From CAYUUW01 sp964448005 (lineage in GTDB: Bacteria > Patescibacteriota > Gracilibacteria > UM-FILTER-43-11): DNA of 25,164 nt. This document shows positions 5,186-12,276 of this stretch, one piece after another. A program made the translations under genes and the position numbers. Every line of letters begins with the position of its first letter. Within the stretch, counting starts at the first letter, position 1. The DNA lies in the NCBI GenBank assembly GCA_964448005.1, contig CAYUUW010000016.1, positions 1 to 25,164 on the forward strand, read 5' to 3'. The notes below the pieces were generated by a model. It was not told the origin of the DNA. It saw nothing but the letters and a program-made list of their open reading frames with translations, and did not search any database.

Positions 5186-8100
5186 ATGAAAAAAAACCGC
5201 CCCAAGGCCACCGGACTTTCGGTGGGCCGCCTGTTCACCCGTGCCGGAAAAAATCCGCTCAAGGAACTGAATTATTCCCGCAAAGACTGCAGGGTGACCC
5301 GGCAGGACGGAAGCACTGTCTTTGAAATGAAAGGCTTCAAGGTTCCCGAGGAATGGTCCCAGAACGCCAGCGACATCATGGCCTCCAAGTACGCCCGTCG
5401 GGCCGGAGTCCCCCAGAAGGACGAGGAAGGGAACCTTGTTCTGGACGAGAAGGGCCAGCCTGTGCTGGGCGCGGAGCAGGGCGCAGACCAGGTGGTGGGC
5501 CGCCTGAGCCAATGCTGGAGGAGCTGGGGGGAAAAGCACGGCTATTTCGCCGACAAGGCCTCGGCCGACGCCTACGAGGACGAGATGAACCACATGCTCA
5601 TCCACCAGATGGCGGCGCCCAACTCGCCCCAGTGGTTCAACACAGGCCTGCACAGCGTCTACGGCATCAACGGGCCTGCCCAAGGGCACTACTATGTGGA
5701 CGCCGAAACCGGAGAGGTGAAGAAATCCGAAGATGCCTACAGCCGCCCTCAGCCCCATGCCTGCTTCATCCAGTCGGTCAAGGACGACCTGGTGGGCGAA
5801 GGCGGGATCATGGACCTGTGGACCCGCGAGGCCCGTCTGTTCAAGTACGGCTCGGGCACAGGCACGAACTTCTCGGCCCTGCGCGGCGCCGGCGAGAAGC
5901 TCTCCGGCGGAGGCATTTCCTCCGGCCTGATGTCCTTCCTCAAGATCGGCGACCGGGCAGCGGGAGCGATCAAATCGGGAGGAACGACCCGGCGCGCGGC
6001 CAAGCTGGTCTGCCTGGATGTCGACCACCCCGAGATCGAAAGCTTCGTCAATTGGAAGGTGGAGGAAGAGAAGAAGGTGGCTGCGCTGATCGCCGCCGGA
6101 TACTCCAGCGACTTCAACGGCGAAGCCTACGCCACGGTCTCCGGGCAGAATTCAAACAACTCCGTGCGCCTTTCCAACAAGTTCATGCAGGCCGTGGAGA
6201 ACAATGAGAACTTCGACCTGATCGGGCGGATCAGCGGAAAACCCTTCAAAAGCCTGAGCGCCCGCAAGCTGTGGGAGCAGATCGGCTTTGCCGCCTGGGC
6301 CTGCGCCGATCCCGGCCTGCAGTTCGACAGCACCATCAACGAGTGGCACACCTGCCCCAAGGATGGCCGCATCAACGCCAGCAACCCTTGCAGCGAGTAC
6401 ATGTTCCTGGACGACACCGCCTGCAACCTGGCCTCGCTCAACCTGCTCAAGTTCCTGGATGTGAAGACCGGAAAGTTCGATGTTCCGGCCATGGAGCATG
6501 CCATCCGCCTGTGGACCCTCACCCTGGAGATCAGCGTGCTGATGGCCCAGTTCCCCAGCTACGAGATCGCCCAGCGCAGCTACGAGTACCGCACCCTGGG
6601 CTTGGGCTACGCCAACCTGGGAACCGTCCTGATGCTTTTGGGAGTCCCCTACGACAGCAGCCAAGGCCGCGGCATCGCCGGAGCCCTGACTGCCCTGCTC
6701 ACGGGCCGCTCCTACGAAGCCTCCGCCGAAATGGCCGAGGCCTACGGCCCCTTCCCCCGCTACCATCACAACAAGGCGGACATGCTGCGGGTGATCCGAA
6801 ACCACCGAAGAGCCGTCTACAACGTTCCTGCCAGCGAGTACGAAACCCTGGAGATTGCCCCCGTGGGCCTGAAAAAGGAGGATTGCCCCGCCTACCTGCA
6901 CGAGGCTGCCCTGAAGGCCTGGGACCTGGCCCTGGAGAAAGGCCAGCAGCACGGCTACCGCAACGCCCAGGTGAGCGTGATCGCTCCCACCGGAACCATC
7001 GGCTTGCTGATGGACTGCGACACTACAGGAGTGGAGCCGGATTTCGCCCTGGTCAAGTTCAAGAAGCTGGCCGGCGGAGGCTATATGAAGATCGTCAACC
7101 AATCGGTGCCTGTAGCCCTCAGGAAGCTCGGCTACTCCGCAGCGCAAATCGAAGAAATCGTCGCCCATATCATCGGCCGGGCCAGCCTGGTGGAGGCCCC
7201 TTTCGTGAACTGGAAGACGCTCAAGGAGAAAGGCCTGACCGAGGAGGTCCTGGCAGGCATCGAAAAGCAGCTGGGCAACACCTTCTCGCTCAGCATGGCG
7301 TTCAACAAGTTCAGCGTGGGCGAAGACCTTCTGGAGTCGCTGGGCATCTCCGCCGAAGCCTACAACAGCCCCTCCTTCGACTTGCTGAAGGAGTTCGGCT
7401 TCAGCAAACAAGAGGTTGAAGCGGCCAACGAATATGTTTGCGGAACCATGACCATCGAAGGGGCCCCCGGCCTGAAAGAGGAGCATTTGCCCATCTTCGA
7501 TTGCGCCAACCGCTGCGGAGACAAAGGAAAGCGCTTCATCCACCACATGGGCCACATCACCATGCTGGCCGCCGTGCAGCCCTTCGTTTCGGGCTCGATC
7601 TCCAAGACCATCAACATGCCCAACGAGGCCACGGTGGAGGAGGTGATGGAAGCCTACAAGACCAGCTGGAAGCTGGCGCTGAAGGCCAATGCCATCTACC
7701 GCGACGGCTCCAAGCTCTCCCAGGTGCTCAACACCTCCAGCAAGGAGAAGGATTCCCAGAAGGAGGAAAAGATCGTCATCAAGGAAGTCATCAAGGAAGT
7801 GGAGATCACCAAAAAGCCCCTGCGAAGGAGGCTTCCTGCCGAGCGCCAATCCATCACGCACAAGTTCTCCATTGCAGGCCACGAAGGCTACTTCACCGTT
7901 GGCCTGTTCGAGGACGGGACACCTGGAGAGCTGTTCGTCAAAATGAACAAGGAAGGCTCCACGCTCTCGGGCATCATGGACAGCCTGGCCCTTTCCATTT
8001 CGCTCAACCTTCAGTACGGGGTGCCCATCGAGGTGCTGGTGGCCAAGTTCACCCATTCGCGCTTCGAGCCCGCCGGCATGACCAGCAACAACGAGATCCC

Positions 8101-8521
8101 CATGGTCAAATCCATCATGGATTACATCGGGCGCTGGCTGGCCGTCAAATTCCTGGTGCGCAAGGATGCGGAGAAATACCACAATCCCGAACTGATTGAG
8201 AGGGCCTACAGCCAAGGCACCATGTCCTCTTCCGGCATCGTCCCCACGCTCCGCAGCAAGATCACCCTGGGGGAGCTGCAGCCGAAGACCCTGGAGGAAA
8301 GCAGCGACAGCAACGAAGGCTCGCTGATTGCCGCCCTGGAGAAGACCAAGGCCAAGCCCGCCAAGAAAGCGGTCGCCGTAGGCGCGAGCAACGGCGCCGT
8401 TGCTCCGGCGGCCTTCCGAAGCGATTCCCCCACCTGCAGCAACTGCGGCAACCTCTCCATGATCCGCAACGGAAGCTGCTACAAATGCGAGAACTGCGGC
8501 GAAACCAGCGGCTGCAGCTGA
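5186..8521 (+). CDS. nrdJ: adenosylcobalamin-dependent (class II) ribonucleoside-diphosphate reductase
   Basis: The enzyme reduces ribonucleotides to deoxyribonucleotides with a thiyl radical generated from adenosylcobalamin, without oxygen. The protein of about 1111 residues has SPQWFNTGL near 145 and the redox Cys193 in HACFIQSV. The NPCSE active-site loop has Asn400, Cys402 (radical site) and Glu404. APTGTIGLLMDCDTTGVEPDFALVKFKKLAGGG near 605 completes the NrdJ core. The last 30 residues hold a Cys-rich tail (CSNCG, CYKCENCG, SGCS) that passes electrons to the active site or binds zinc. No ATP cone is obvious at the N-terminus. The ATG at 5186 gives the expected opening (GLSVGRLFTRAGKNPLKELNY). 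The longer TTG start at 5021 overlaps a promoter. No Shine-Dalgarno sequence is visible. NrdR boxes indicate repression by NrdR. Confidence 0.97.
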   Translation: MKKNRPKATGLSVGRLFTRAGKNPLKELNYSRKDCRVTRQDGSTVFEMKGFKVPEEWSQNASDIMASKYARRAGVPQKDEEGNLVLDEKGQPVLGAEQGADQVVGRLSQCWRSWGEKHGYFADKASADAYEDEMNHMLIHQMAAPNSPQWFNTGLHSVYGINGPAQGHYYVDAETGEVKKSEDAYSRPQPHACFIQSVKDDLVGEGGIMDLWTREARLFKYGSGTGTNFSALRGAGEKLSGGGISSGLMSFLKIGDRAAGAIKSGGTTRRAAKLVCLDVDHPEIESFVNWKVEEEKKVAALIAAGYSSDFNGEAYATVSGQNSNNSVRLSNKFMQAVENNENFDLIGRISGKPFKSLSARKLWEQIGFAAWACADPGLQFDSTINEWHTCPKDGRINASNPCSEYMFLDDTACNLASLNLLKFLDVKTGKFDVPAMEHAIRLWTLTLEISVLMAQFPSYEIAQRSYEYRTLGLGYANLGTVLMLLGVPYDSSQGRGIAGALTALLTGRSYEASAEMAEAYGPFPRYHHNKADMLRVIRNHRRAVYNVPASEYETLEIAPVGLKKEDCPAYLHEAALKAWDLALEKGQQHGYRNAQVSVIAPTGTIGLLMDCDTTGVEPDFALVKFKKLAGGGYMKIVNQSVPVALRKLGYSAAQIEEIVAHIIGRASLVEAPFVNWKTLKEKGLTEEVLAGIEKQLGNTFSLSMAFNKFSVGEDLLESLGISAEAYNSPSFDLLKEFGFSKQEVEAANEYVCGTMTIEGAPGLKEEHLPIFDCANRCGDKGKRFIHHMGHITMLAAVQPFVSGSISKTINMPNEATVEEVMEAYKTSWKLALKANAIYRDGSKLSQVLNTSSKEKDSQKEEKIVIKEVIKEVEITKKPLRRRLPAERQSITHKFSIAGHEGYFTVGLFEDGTPGELFVKMNKEGSTLSGIMDSLALSISLNLQYGVPIEVLVAKFTHSRFEPAGMTSNNEIPMVKSIMDYIGRWLAVKFLVRKDAEKYHNPELIERAYSQGTMSSSGIVPTLRSKITLGELQPKTLEESSDSNEGSLIAALEKTKAKPAKKAVAVGASNGAVAPAAFRSDSPTCSNCGNLSMIRNGSCYKCENCGETSGCS

Positions 8522-8537
8522 AAATAATAAATACTGC

Positions 8538-8567
8538 GCTAGGGCCGGATCGCTATCCGGCCCTAGC
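8538..8567 (+). terminator. inverted repeat after nrdJ, probable terminator
   Basis: A perfect 13-base-pair stem (8538-8550 with 8555-8567) closes a CGCT loop 16 bases after the nrdJ stop. No T-run follows on the plus strand. The left flank is A-rich, so termination would be stronger for minus-strand transcripts. It also lies just before a REP-type transposase gene and could instead be a REP-like target. Confidence 0.5.
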
Positions 8568-8572
8568 CGATT

Positions 8573-9175
8573 ATGAAAGTGGCGAATTTAGAGAGCAAGA
8601 TGAATCCAGAGGAAAAATTCATGGGGAAATACCGAATCGGATCCACCCGCCTGAAGGGGTATGATTATGGGTCGGATGGGGGATATTTTGTCACGATCTG
8701 TACGAATGATCGGGAAAATTATTTTGGCGAAATCAGAAATGGAATAATGGGTTTAAATGATTTGGGTTTGGTTGCCCACAAATGCTGGCAGGCAATCCCC
8801 GACCATTTTCCTTTTGTGGTTTTGGACGAATTCGTGGTGATGCCGAACCACATCCATGGGGTTTTGTTTATCGGTATGACGGGGCACGGGGTAGAGACGC
8901 AAGATTTTGCGTCTCTACGCGAAATCCGAAACAAAACAAAACCCATGGGCAACGAATTTGGTCCGCAATCCAGAAACCTGGCATCCATCATTCGGGGGTA
9001 TAAAATCGGGGTGACCAAATACGCCAGGGAAAATGGTTTGGTATTTTCCTGGCAATCCCGCTTCCACGACCGCATTATCCGCAATGAACAGGAATTGGAT
9101 CGGATCAGGCGATACATCCGGAACAATCCGCTAAAATGGGCCCTGGATCGGAATAATCCATTTGACTTCGCTTGA
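8573..9175 (+). CDS. REP-associated tyrosine transposase (RAYT, Y1/IS200-like HUH family)
   Basis: RAYTs are single-copy, domesticated-type HUH transposases thought to mobilise REP palindromes. The protein has the family opening RLKGYDYGSDGGYFVTICTNDRENYFGEI. The metal-binding HUH core is VMPNHIHGVLF. The end, FHDRIIRNEQELDRIRRYIRNNPLKW, carries the catalytic-tyrosine helix. An extra stretch GVETQDFASL is encoded by a perfect DNA palindrome (8891-8918). Starts at 8573, 8600 or 8621 are all possible; GAGG lies 8 bases before the one at 8621. No terminal inverted repeats of an insertion sequence are visible, in line with RAYTs. Base composition is lower in GC than nrdJ, suggesting separate origin. 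Confidence 0.88.
   Translation: MKVANLESKMNPEEKFMGKYRIGSTRLKGYDYGSDGGYFVTICTNDRENYFGEIRNGIMGLNDLGLVAHKCWQAIPDHFPFVVLDEFVVMPNHIHGVLFIGMTGHGVETQDFASLREIRNKTKPMGNEFGPQSRNLASIIRGYKIGVTKYARENGLVFSWQSRFHDRIIRNEQELDRIRRYIRNNPLKWALDRNNPFDFA
8891..8918. repeat. perfect REP-like palindrome inside the transposase ORF
   Basis: GTAGAGACGCAA (8891-8902) and TTGCGTCTCTAC (8907-8918) are exact inverted copies around GATT. GTAGAGACGC palindromes of this type are dispersed in many bacterial genomes and are known inside transposase-like ORFs. It adds codons without breaking the frame. Confidence 0.75.
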
Positions 9176-9178
9176 CCC

Positions 9179-9898
9179 ATGTACCACTCCCCCCTTCTTC
9201 TCACCCAAAATAGCGGCAACAACGCCTTCAGTTTTAATCGACGCCCTAATCCGCACCTGCATATCCCCAGCCTGATCGACGGAACCTTGGACGATGTGAA
9301 GGTCGGCAAAAGGGTCGTTTTCGAAGATTTCGACGAGCACGGCCAGCTGCAGAGCTGCAAAGGGCTGGAGCATTTTGTGCGGTTTCCCCATCCGCAGACT
9401 GGCAAACCCGTCATTGTGGTGGACAACCACAACCATGTGTTCTGGTTCTGGCACCGGGCGCATGAGAACGGGCAAATCGGCCGCGGAGCGACCCTGCTGC
9501 ACATCGACGGCCACCGGGACACGCGGCAGCCAGAAAGAAATCCAACGAGCGAGGAGGTTGCCGATCTTTCCAGGCTTTACGACTACACCAACCAGGTGCT
9601 GAACGTGGGCAACTACATTCCCCCCGCCATGGAGGACGGACTAGTGGAGAAGTTGATTTCGGTGACCAGCGAAGGCGAAATGGAGGAATGTCCGGCCAAA
9701 AAAATGGAGGCCAGCCTGATCGCCAACATCGACCTGGACTTTTGGGCTCCGGAGCTGGATTATATCGATCGGGCCAAAAAGGATGCTTTCGCCAAAGCCT
9801 GGATGCGGCAGGCGGACCTCATCACCTTCGCCACCTCCCCTTTTTTCATCGACCAGGAATTGGCCATCCGCACTCTCCGGAGATTGCTGGAAGGCTGA
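9179..9898 (+). CDS. UPF0489-family protein, peptide-arginase-like
   Basis: UPF0489 proteins share the arginase/deacetylase fold. One member, OspR, is a peptide arginase that converts arginine to ornithine in ribosomally made peptides; most members are uncharacterised. This 239-residue protein has DNHNHVFWFW at residues 82-91, HIDGHRD at 108-114 and IDLDFW at 184-189. The likely metal ligands include His86, Asp110, His112, Asp114, Asp185 and Asp187. It starts 3 bases after the transposase stop and has no Shine-Dalgarno sequence. tlyA follows 36 bases later on the same strand. No signal peptide, maturase or precursor peptide is visible nearby, so the substrate is unknown. The family call is firm; the arginase activity is inference. 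Confidence 0.82.
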   Translation: MYHSPLLLTQNSGNNAFSFNRRPNPHLHIPSLIDGTLDDVKVGKRVVFEDFDEHGQLQSCKGLEHFVRFPHPQTGKPVIVVDNHNHVFWFWHRAHENGQIGRGATLLHIDGHRDTRQPERNPTSEEVADLSRLYDYTNQVLNVGNYIPPAMEDGLVEKLISVTSEGEMEECPAKKMEASLIANIDLDFWAPELDYIDRAKKDAFAKAWMRQADLITFATSPFFIDQELAIRTLRRLLEG

Positions 9899-9934
9899 TC
9901 GATCGGCTCCGCACTGAAGCAGAAACCCACCCCC

Positions 9935-10666
9935 ATGCGCCTCGATCACTACCTCTTCCAGCACAGCCTTGCCCCCAGCCGCTCGCAGGCCCAGCTGATG
10001 GTTCGGGAAGGCAAGGTGCGGGTGAACGGCGAAATCGCCACAAAAACCGGGCAGAGCGTGGAGGAGTCGGACAAGGTGGAGCTTTTGGAGGAACTTCGCT
10101 TTGTGGGGCGAGGGAGCCAGAAACTTCTGGCGGCTTTGGAGGCTTTCTCCATTGATCCGGCAGGAAAAGCCGCTGCCGACGTGGGGGCTTCCACGGGCGG
10201 CTTCACCCAGGTGCTGCTGGAGAAAGGCGCGAGGAAGGTCTATGCGCTGGATGTGGGCCATGGCCAGTTGGCCGAATCCCTGAAGAATGATCCGCGAGTC
10301 CTGAGCCTGGAAGGGGTCAACATCCGCCATGGAGTGAGCCTGCCGGAAAAGGCCGACCTGGTGGTGGCCGACCTCTCCTTCATTTCGCTTAGGCTGGTGA
10401 TGGAGCCCATGAGGCAGCTGGCCAAGCCAGGGGCGGATTTCATTCTGCTCTTCAAGCCCCAGTTCGAGGTGGGAAAGGAAAAGGTGGGGAAAAACGGCTT
10501 GGTGAAAAACGAACGAAGCCGCCAGAAGGCCTTGGAGGATTTTCTGGCCTGGTGTCAGGAGGAAGGCTGGACCCTTCGGGGAAAGACCGACTCGCCCATC
10601 GAAGGGAAGACGGGGAATCGGGAGGTGCTGCTGTGGCTTCGGCCAGGAGCATCAGACCTTGCATAA
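9935..10666 (+). CDS. tlyA: TlyA-family rRNA 2'-O-methyltransferase (S4 and FtsJ domains)
   Basis: TlyA methylates ribose 2'-OH groups of rRNA; older annotations call it hemolysin A. The 243-residue protein begins with an S4 RNA-binding domain (residues 1-60: MRLDHYLFQHSLAPSRSQAQLMVREGKVRVNG). The FtsJ-type Rossmann fold follows, with the S-adenosylmethionine loop ADVGASTGGFTQVLLEKGA near 85-103. The catalytic tetrad is plausible as Lys in GSQKLL, Asp in VVADLSF, Lys in LLFKPQFEVG and Glu in GNREVLLWL. The ATG at 9935 gives the normal S4 start. No Shine-Dalgarno sequence is seen. Its last 15 bases overlap the end of the convergent 10652-11005 gene. Confidence 0.93.
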   Translation: MRLDHYLFQHSLAPSRSQAQLMVREGKVRVNGEIATKTGQSVEESDKVELLEELRFVGRGSQKLLAALEAFSIDPAGKAAADVGASTGGFTQVLLEKGARKVYALDVGHGQLAESLKNDPRVLSLEGVNIRHGVSLPEKADLVVADLSFISLRLVMEPMRQLAKPGADFILLFKPQFEVGKEKVGKNGLVKNERSRQKALEDFLAWCQEEGWTLRGKTDSPIEGKTGNREVLLWLRPGASDLA

Positions 10667-11005
10667 AGCGCTGCCAGGACTCAAAAGCAGAAGCGCCTGC
10701 AGCAGCTTTTTGATGTTCTCCGATTCTTTCCGCAAATCCGCCTCATTCATCAAATACAAGGATGCGAAAAGATCTCGCCACCGAAGAAGCTCTCGCCTCA
10801 GGTTCCCCGAAGCGACACAAACAGTCAGATCGGTGAGCTCCATGGCCCGCTCCAGGCAAGCGGTGAGCTCCAAAAGAGCTCCATTCGCCTTGATTCTGCT
10901 GAGCATCCGCCCCAGCTCATTTCCAATCATCAAGAGCTGCTTGTCCACTGGGAAACCAGACCACTTTTCCGGGCTCAGGGTTTTGTGCAAGGCCAAAGGA
11001 TACAT
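10652..11005 (-). CDS. small helical protein of unknown function
   Basis: I do not recognise a named family. The 117-residue protein is almost entirely helical by composition, with conserved-looking segments WSGFPVDKQLLMIGNELGRM and LERAMELTDLTV...LRRELLRWRDLFASLYL. This resembles unnamed four-helix-type proteins of candidate-phylum genomes, from memory only. Its ATG overlaps the stop of the DUF5674 gene (TGATG at 11007-11003), so the two are translationally coupled. It is the last gene of the slipin operon and its end overlaps tlyA by 15 bases. Confidence 0.75.
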   Translation of the reverse strand: MYPLALHKTLSPEKWSGFPVDKQLLMIGNELGRMLSRIKANGALLELTACLERAMELTDLTVCVASGNLRRELLRWRDLFASLYLMNEADLRKESENIKKLLQALLLLSPGSALCKV

Positions 11006-11346
11006 CAGCGCCGAATTAGGGAGTGAGCCAGGGCCGCCAGCTCATCGCGCAGAATTGGATCCTGGAGCTCCATGGAAAAATTCTGCTGACCGGGGCGAAT
11101 GTTGATGAGAGAGATGAATTCGATGAGCTGCCCGGGCTCGGCCTCGAAATAAAGGTTGGCGCCCCACAAATCCTTCTGGTCGGATCCGTCTTCCAAAAGC
11201 GCCTCTTCCAAATCCGAATGCAGCTCGGCATTGAGGGCAACCTTCTTCCGACTGAGATCAGCAACGATCTTGACCATTTCCGGGAAAAAATCATTGTGCT
11301 TCTCCCGAATCTCAGCCAAGGCCATAGGCTCGCTGACAATGATCAT
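11005..11346 (-). CDS. DUF5674-family protein
   Basis: The 113-residue protein matches the DUF5674 pattern as I know it. It opens with MIIVSEPMALAEI, followed by FPEMVKIVADLSRKKVALNAELHSDLEEALLEDGSDQKDLWGANLY, then IEFISLINIRPGQQN, and ends in a basic helix. It is soluble and its function is unknown. It sits between the slipin gene (10 bases upstream) and the small helical protein gene (start overlapping its stop), forming a three-gene operon. There is no Shine-Dalgarno sequence, which fits coupled translation. The length is normal for the family. Confidence 0.82.
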   Translation of the reverse strand: MIIVSEPMALAEIREKHNDFFPEMVKIVADLSRKKVALNAELHSDLEEALLEDGSDQKDLWGANLYFEAEPGQLIEFISLINIRPGQQNFSMELQDPILRDELAALAHSLIRR

Positions 11347-11356
11347 GAGGGGGTTG

Positions 11357-12109
11357 TTATTTGTGCTTGGCCATTCCCTCCAGAGCCCTCAGCGCCTCGA
11401 TCGGAACCATCCAGATCGTCGTATTGGACTGGTCGGAGGAAATGTCATTGATGGACTGCAGCGTGCGCAGGTGCAGGGCTCCGGGAGTTTCGCTGAGCAT
11501 TTTTGCGGCCTTGCTGATGTTCTCCGCAGCGGCCAATTCGCCCTGGGCATTGATGATGACCGCTTGCTTTTCCCGTTCAGCCTCGGCCACTTTGGCCATG
11601 GTGCGCTTCATGTCGGCAGGCAGGCCAATGTCCTTGAGCTCCACGGCCTCCACCTTGATTCCCCAAGGATCGCTGGCCTTGTCCACAATCGTTTGGATGC
11701 GCTCGGCGATGCCGTCGCGGTTCTTCAGAAGCTCGTCCAGCGTCACTTCGCCCACGGCGTTGCGCATGGTGGTCTGCGCCAATTGGCTGACGGCGAAATA
11801 GAAATTCTCGACCTCAAGGACGGATTTGGCGGCATCGCTGACCTTGTAGTAGATGACCGCATTGATGCTGACGGAGATGTTGTCCTTGGTGATAGCCTCC
11901 TGGTTGGGAACATCCACCACCTTGGTGCGGATATCGACCTTGACCATTCTTTGGATCACAGGGATGACAATGCGCCATCCGGGCTGCTTGATGCCCCTGA
12001 ATTTGCCGATGGTGAACATGACCCCGCGCTCGTACTGGTTGACCTGGCGGATGATGACCACAAGAAGGGTGACGATTGGCCCAATGATGTAGAAGAAGAA
12101 TTGTTCCAT
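11357..12109 (-). CDS. slipin/stomatin-like SPFH membrane protein
   Basis: SPFH proteins form oligomeric rings on membranes and organise microdomains or regulate proteases. The product of about 250 residues has an N-terminal membrane segment (FFFYIIGPIVTLLVVII). The SPFH core follows: VNQYERGVMFTIGKFRGIKQPGW, VDVPNQEAITKDNISVSINAVIYYKV, and TTMRNAVGEVTLDELLKNRDGI. A helical tail, MAKVAEAEREKQAVIINAQGE, comes next and the protein ends in IWMVPIEALRALEG. The ATG at 12109 is chosen because the longer start at 12148 lies inside the predicted -10 box and puts extra residues before the membrane segment. No NfeD partner gene is adjacent. DUF5674 follows after 10 bases. Confidence 0.93.
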   Translation of the reverse strand: MEQFFFYIIGPIVTLLVVIIRQVNQYERGVMFTIGKFRGIKQPGWRIVIPVIQRMVKVDIRTKVVDVPNQEAITKDNISVSINAVIYYKVSDAAKSVLEVENFYFAVSQLAQTTMRNAVGEVTLDELLKNRDGIAERIQTIVDKASDPWGIKVEAVELKDIGLPADMKRTMAKVAEAEREKQAVIINAQGELAAAENISKAAKMLSETPGALHLRTLQSINDISSDQSNTTIWMVPIEALRALEGMAKHK

Positions 12110-12146
12110 GGTTTGAATTTTAGGAAGGATTGCTTTTCTTGCGTTC

Positions 12147-12175
12147 ATTCTAAGGAACGCGGAGGAGAATGTCCA
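12147..12175 (-). promoter_or_regulatory. promoter of the slipin operon
   Basis: On the minus strand TGGACA (12175-12170), a 17-base spacer and TAGAAT (12152-12147) form a good sigma-70-type pair. Transcription would start near 12140, which rules out the upstream ATG at 12148. Confidence 0.6.
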
Positions 12176-12230
12176 TTGGCGGAAGCTTTGGGGCTGACGC
12201 AGTCAGGCAGGATAGCATGATCTGATGCAT

Positions 12231-12259
12231 TTGTCCCTTGCCGGGCATTGAACTATATT
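12231..12259 (+). promoter_or_regulatory. promoter of the radical SAM gene
   Basis: TTGTCC (12231-12236), a 17-base spacer and TATATT (12254-12259) place the transcript start near 12266, about 11 bases before the ATG at 12277. This gives a very short leader without a Shine-Dalgarno sequence. Confidence 0.5.
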
Positions 12260-12276
12260 GGGGCAAAGACAAATCC

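Noticed and set aside
6152..8215. 687-codon minus-strand ORF opposite nrdJ
   Set aside because: It is a shadow frame caused by the high GC3 of nrdJ and has no recognisable motif.
8573..9934. RiPP gene cluster around the peptide-arginase-like gene
   Set aside because: No short precursor ORF, leader peptide or other maturase could be seen; the neighbours are a transposase and tlyA.
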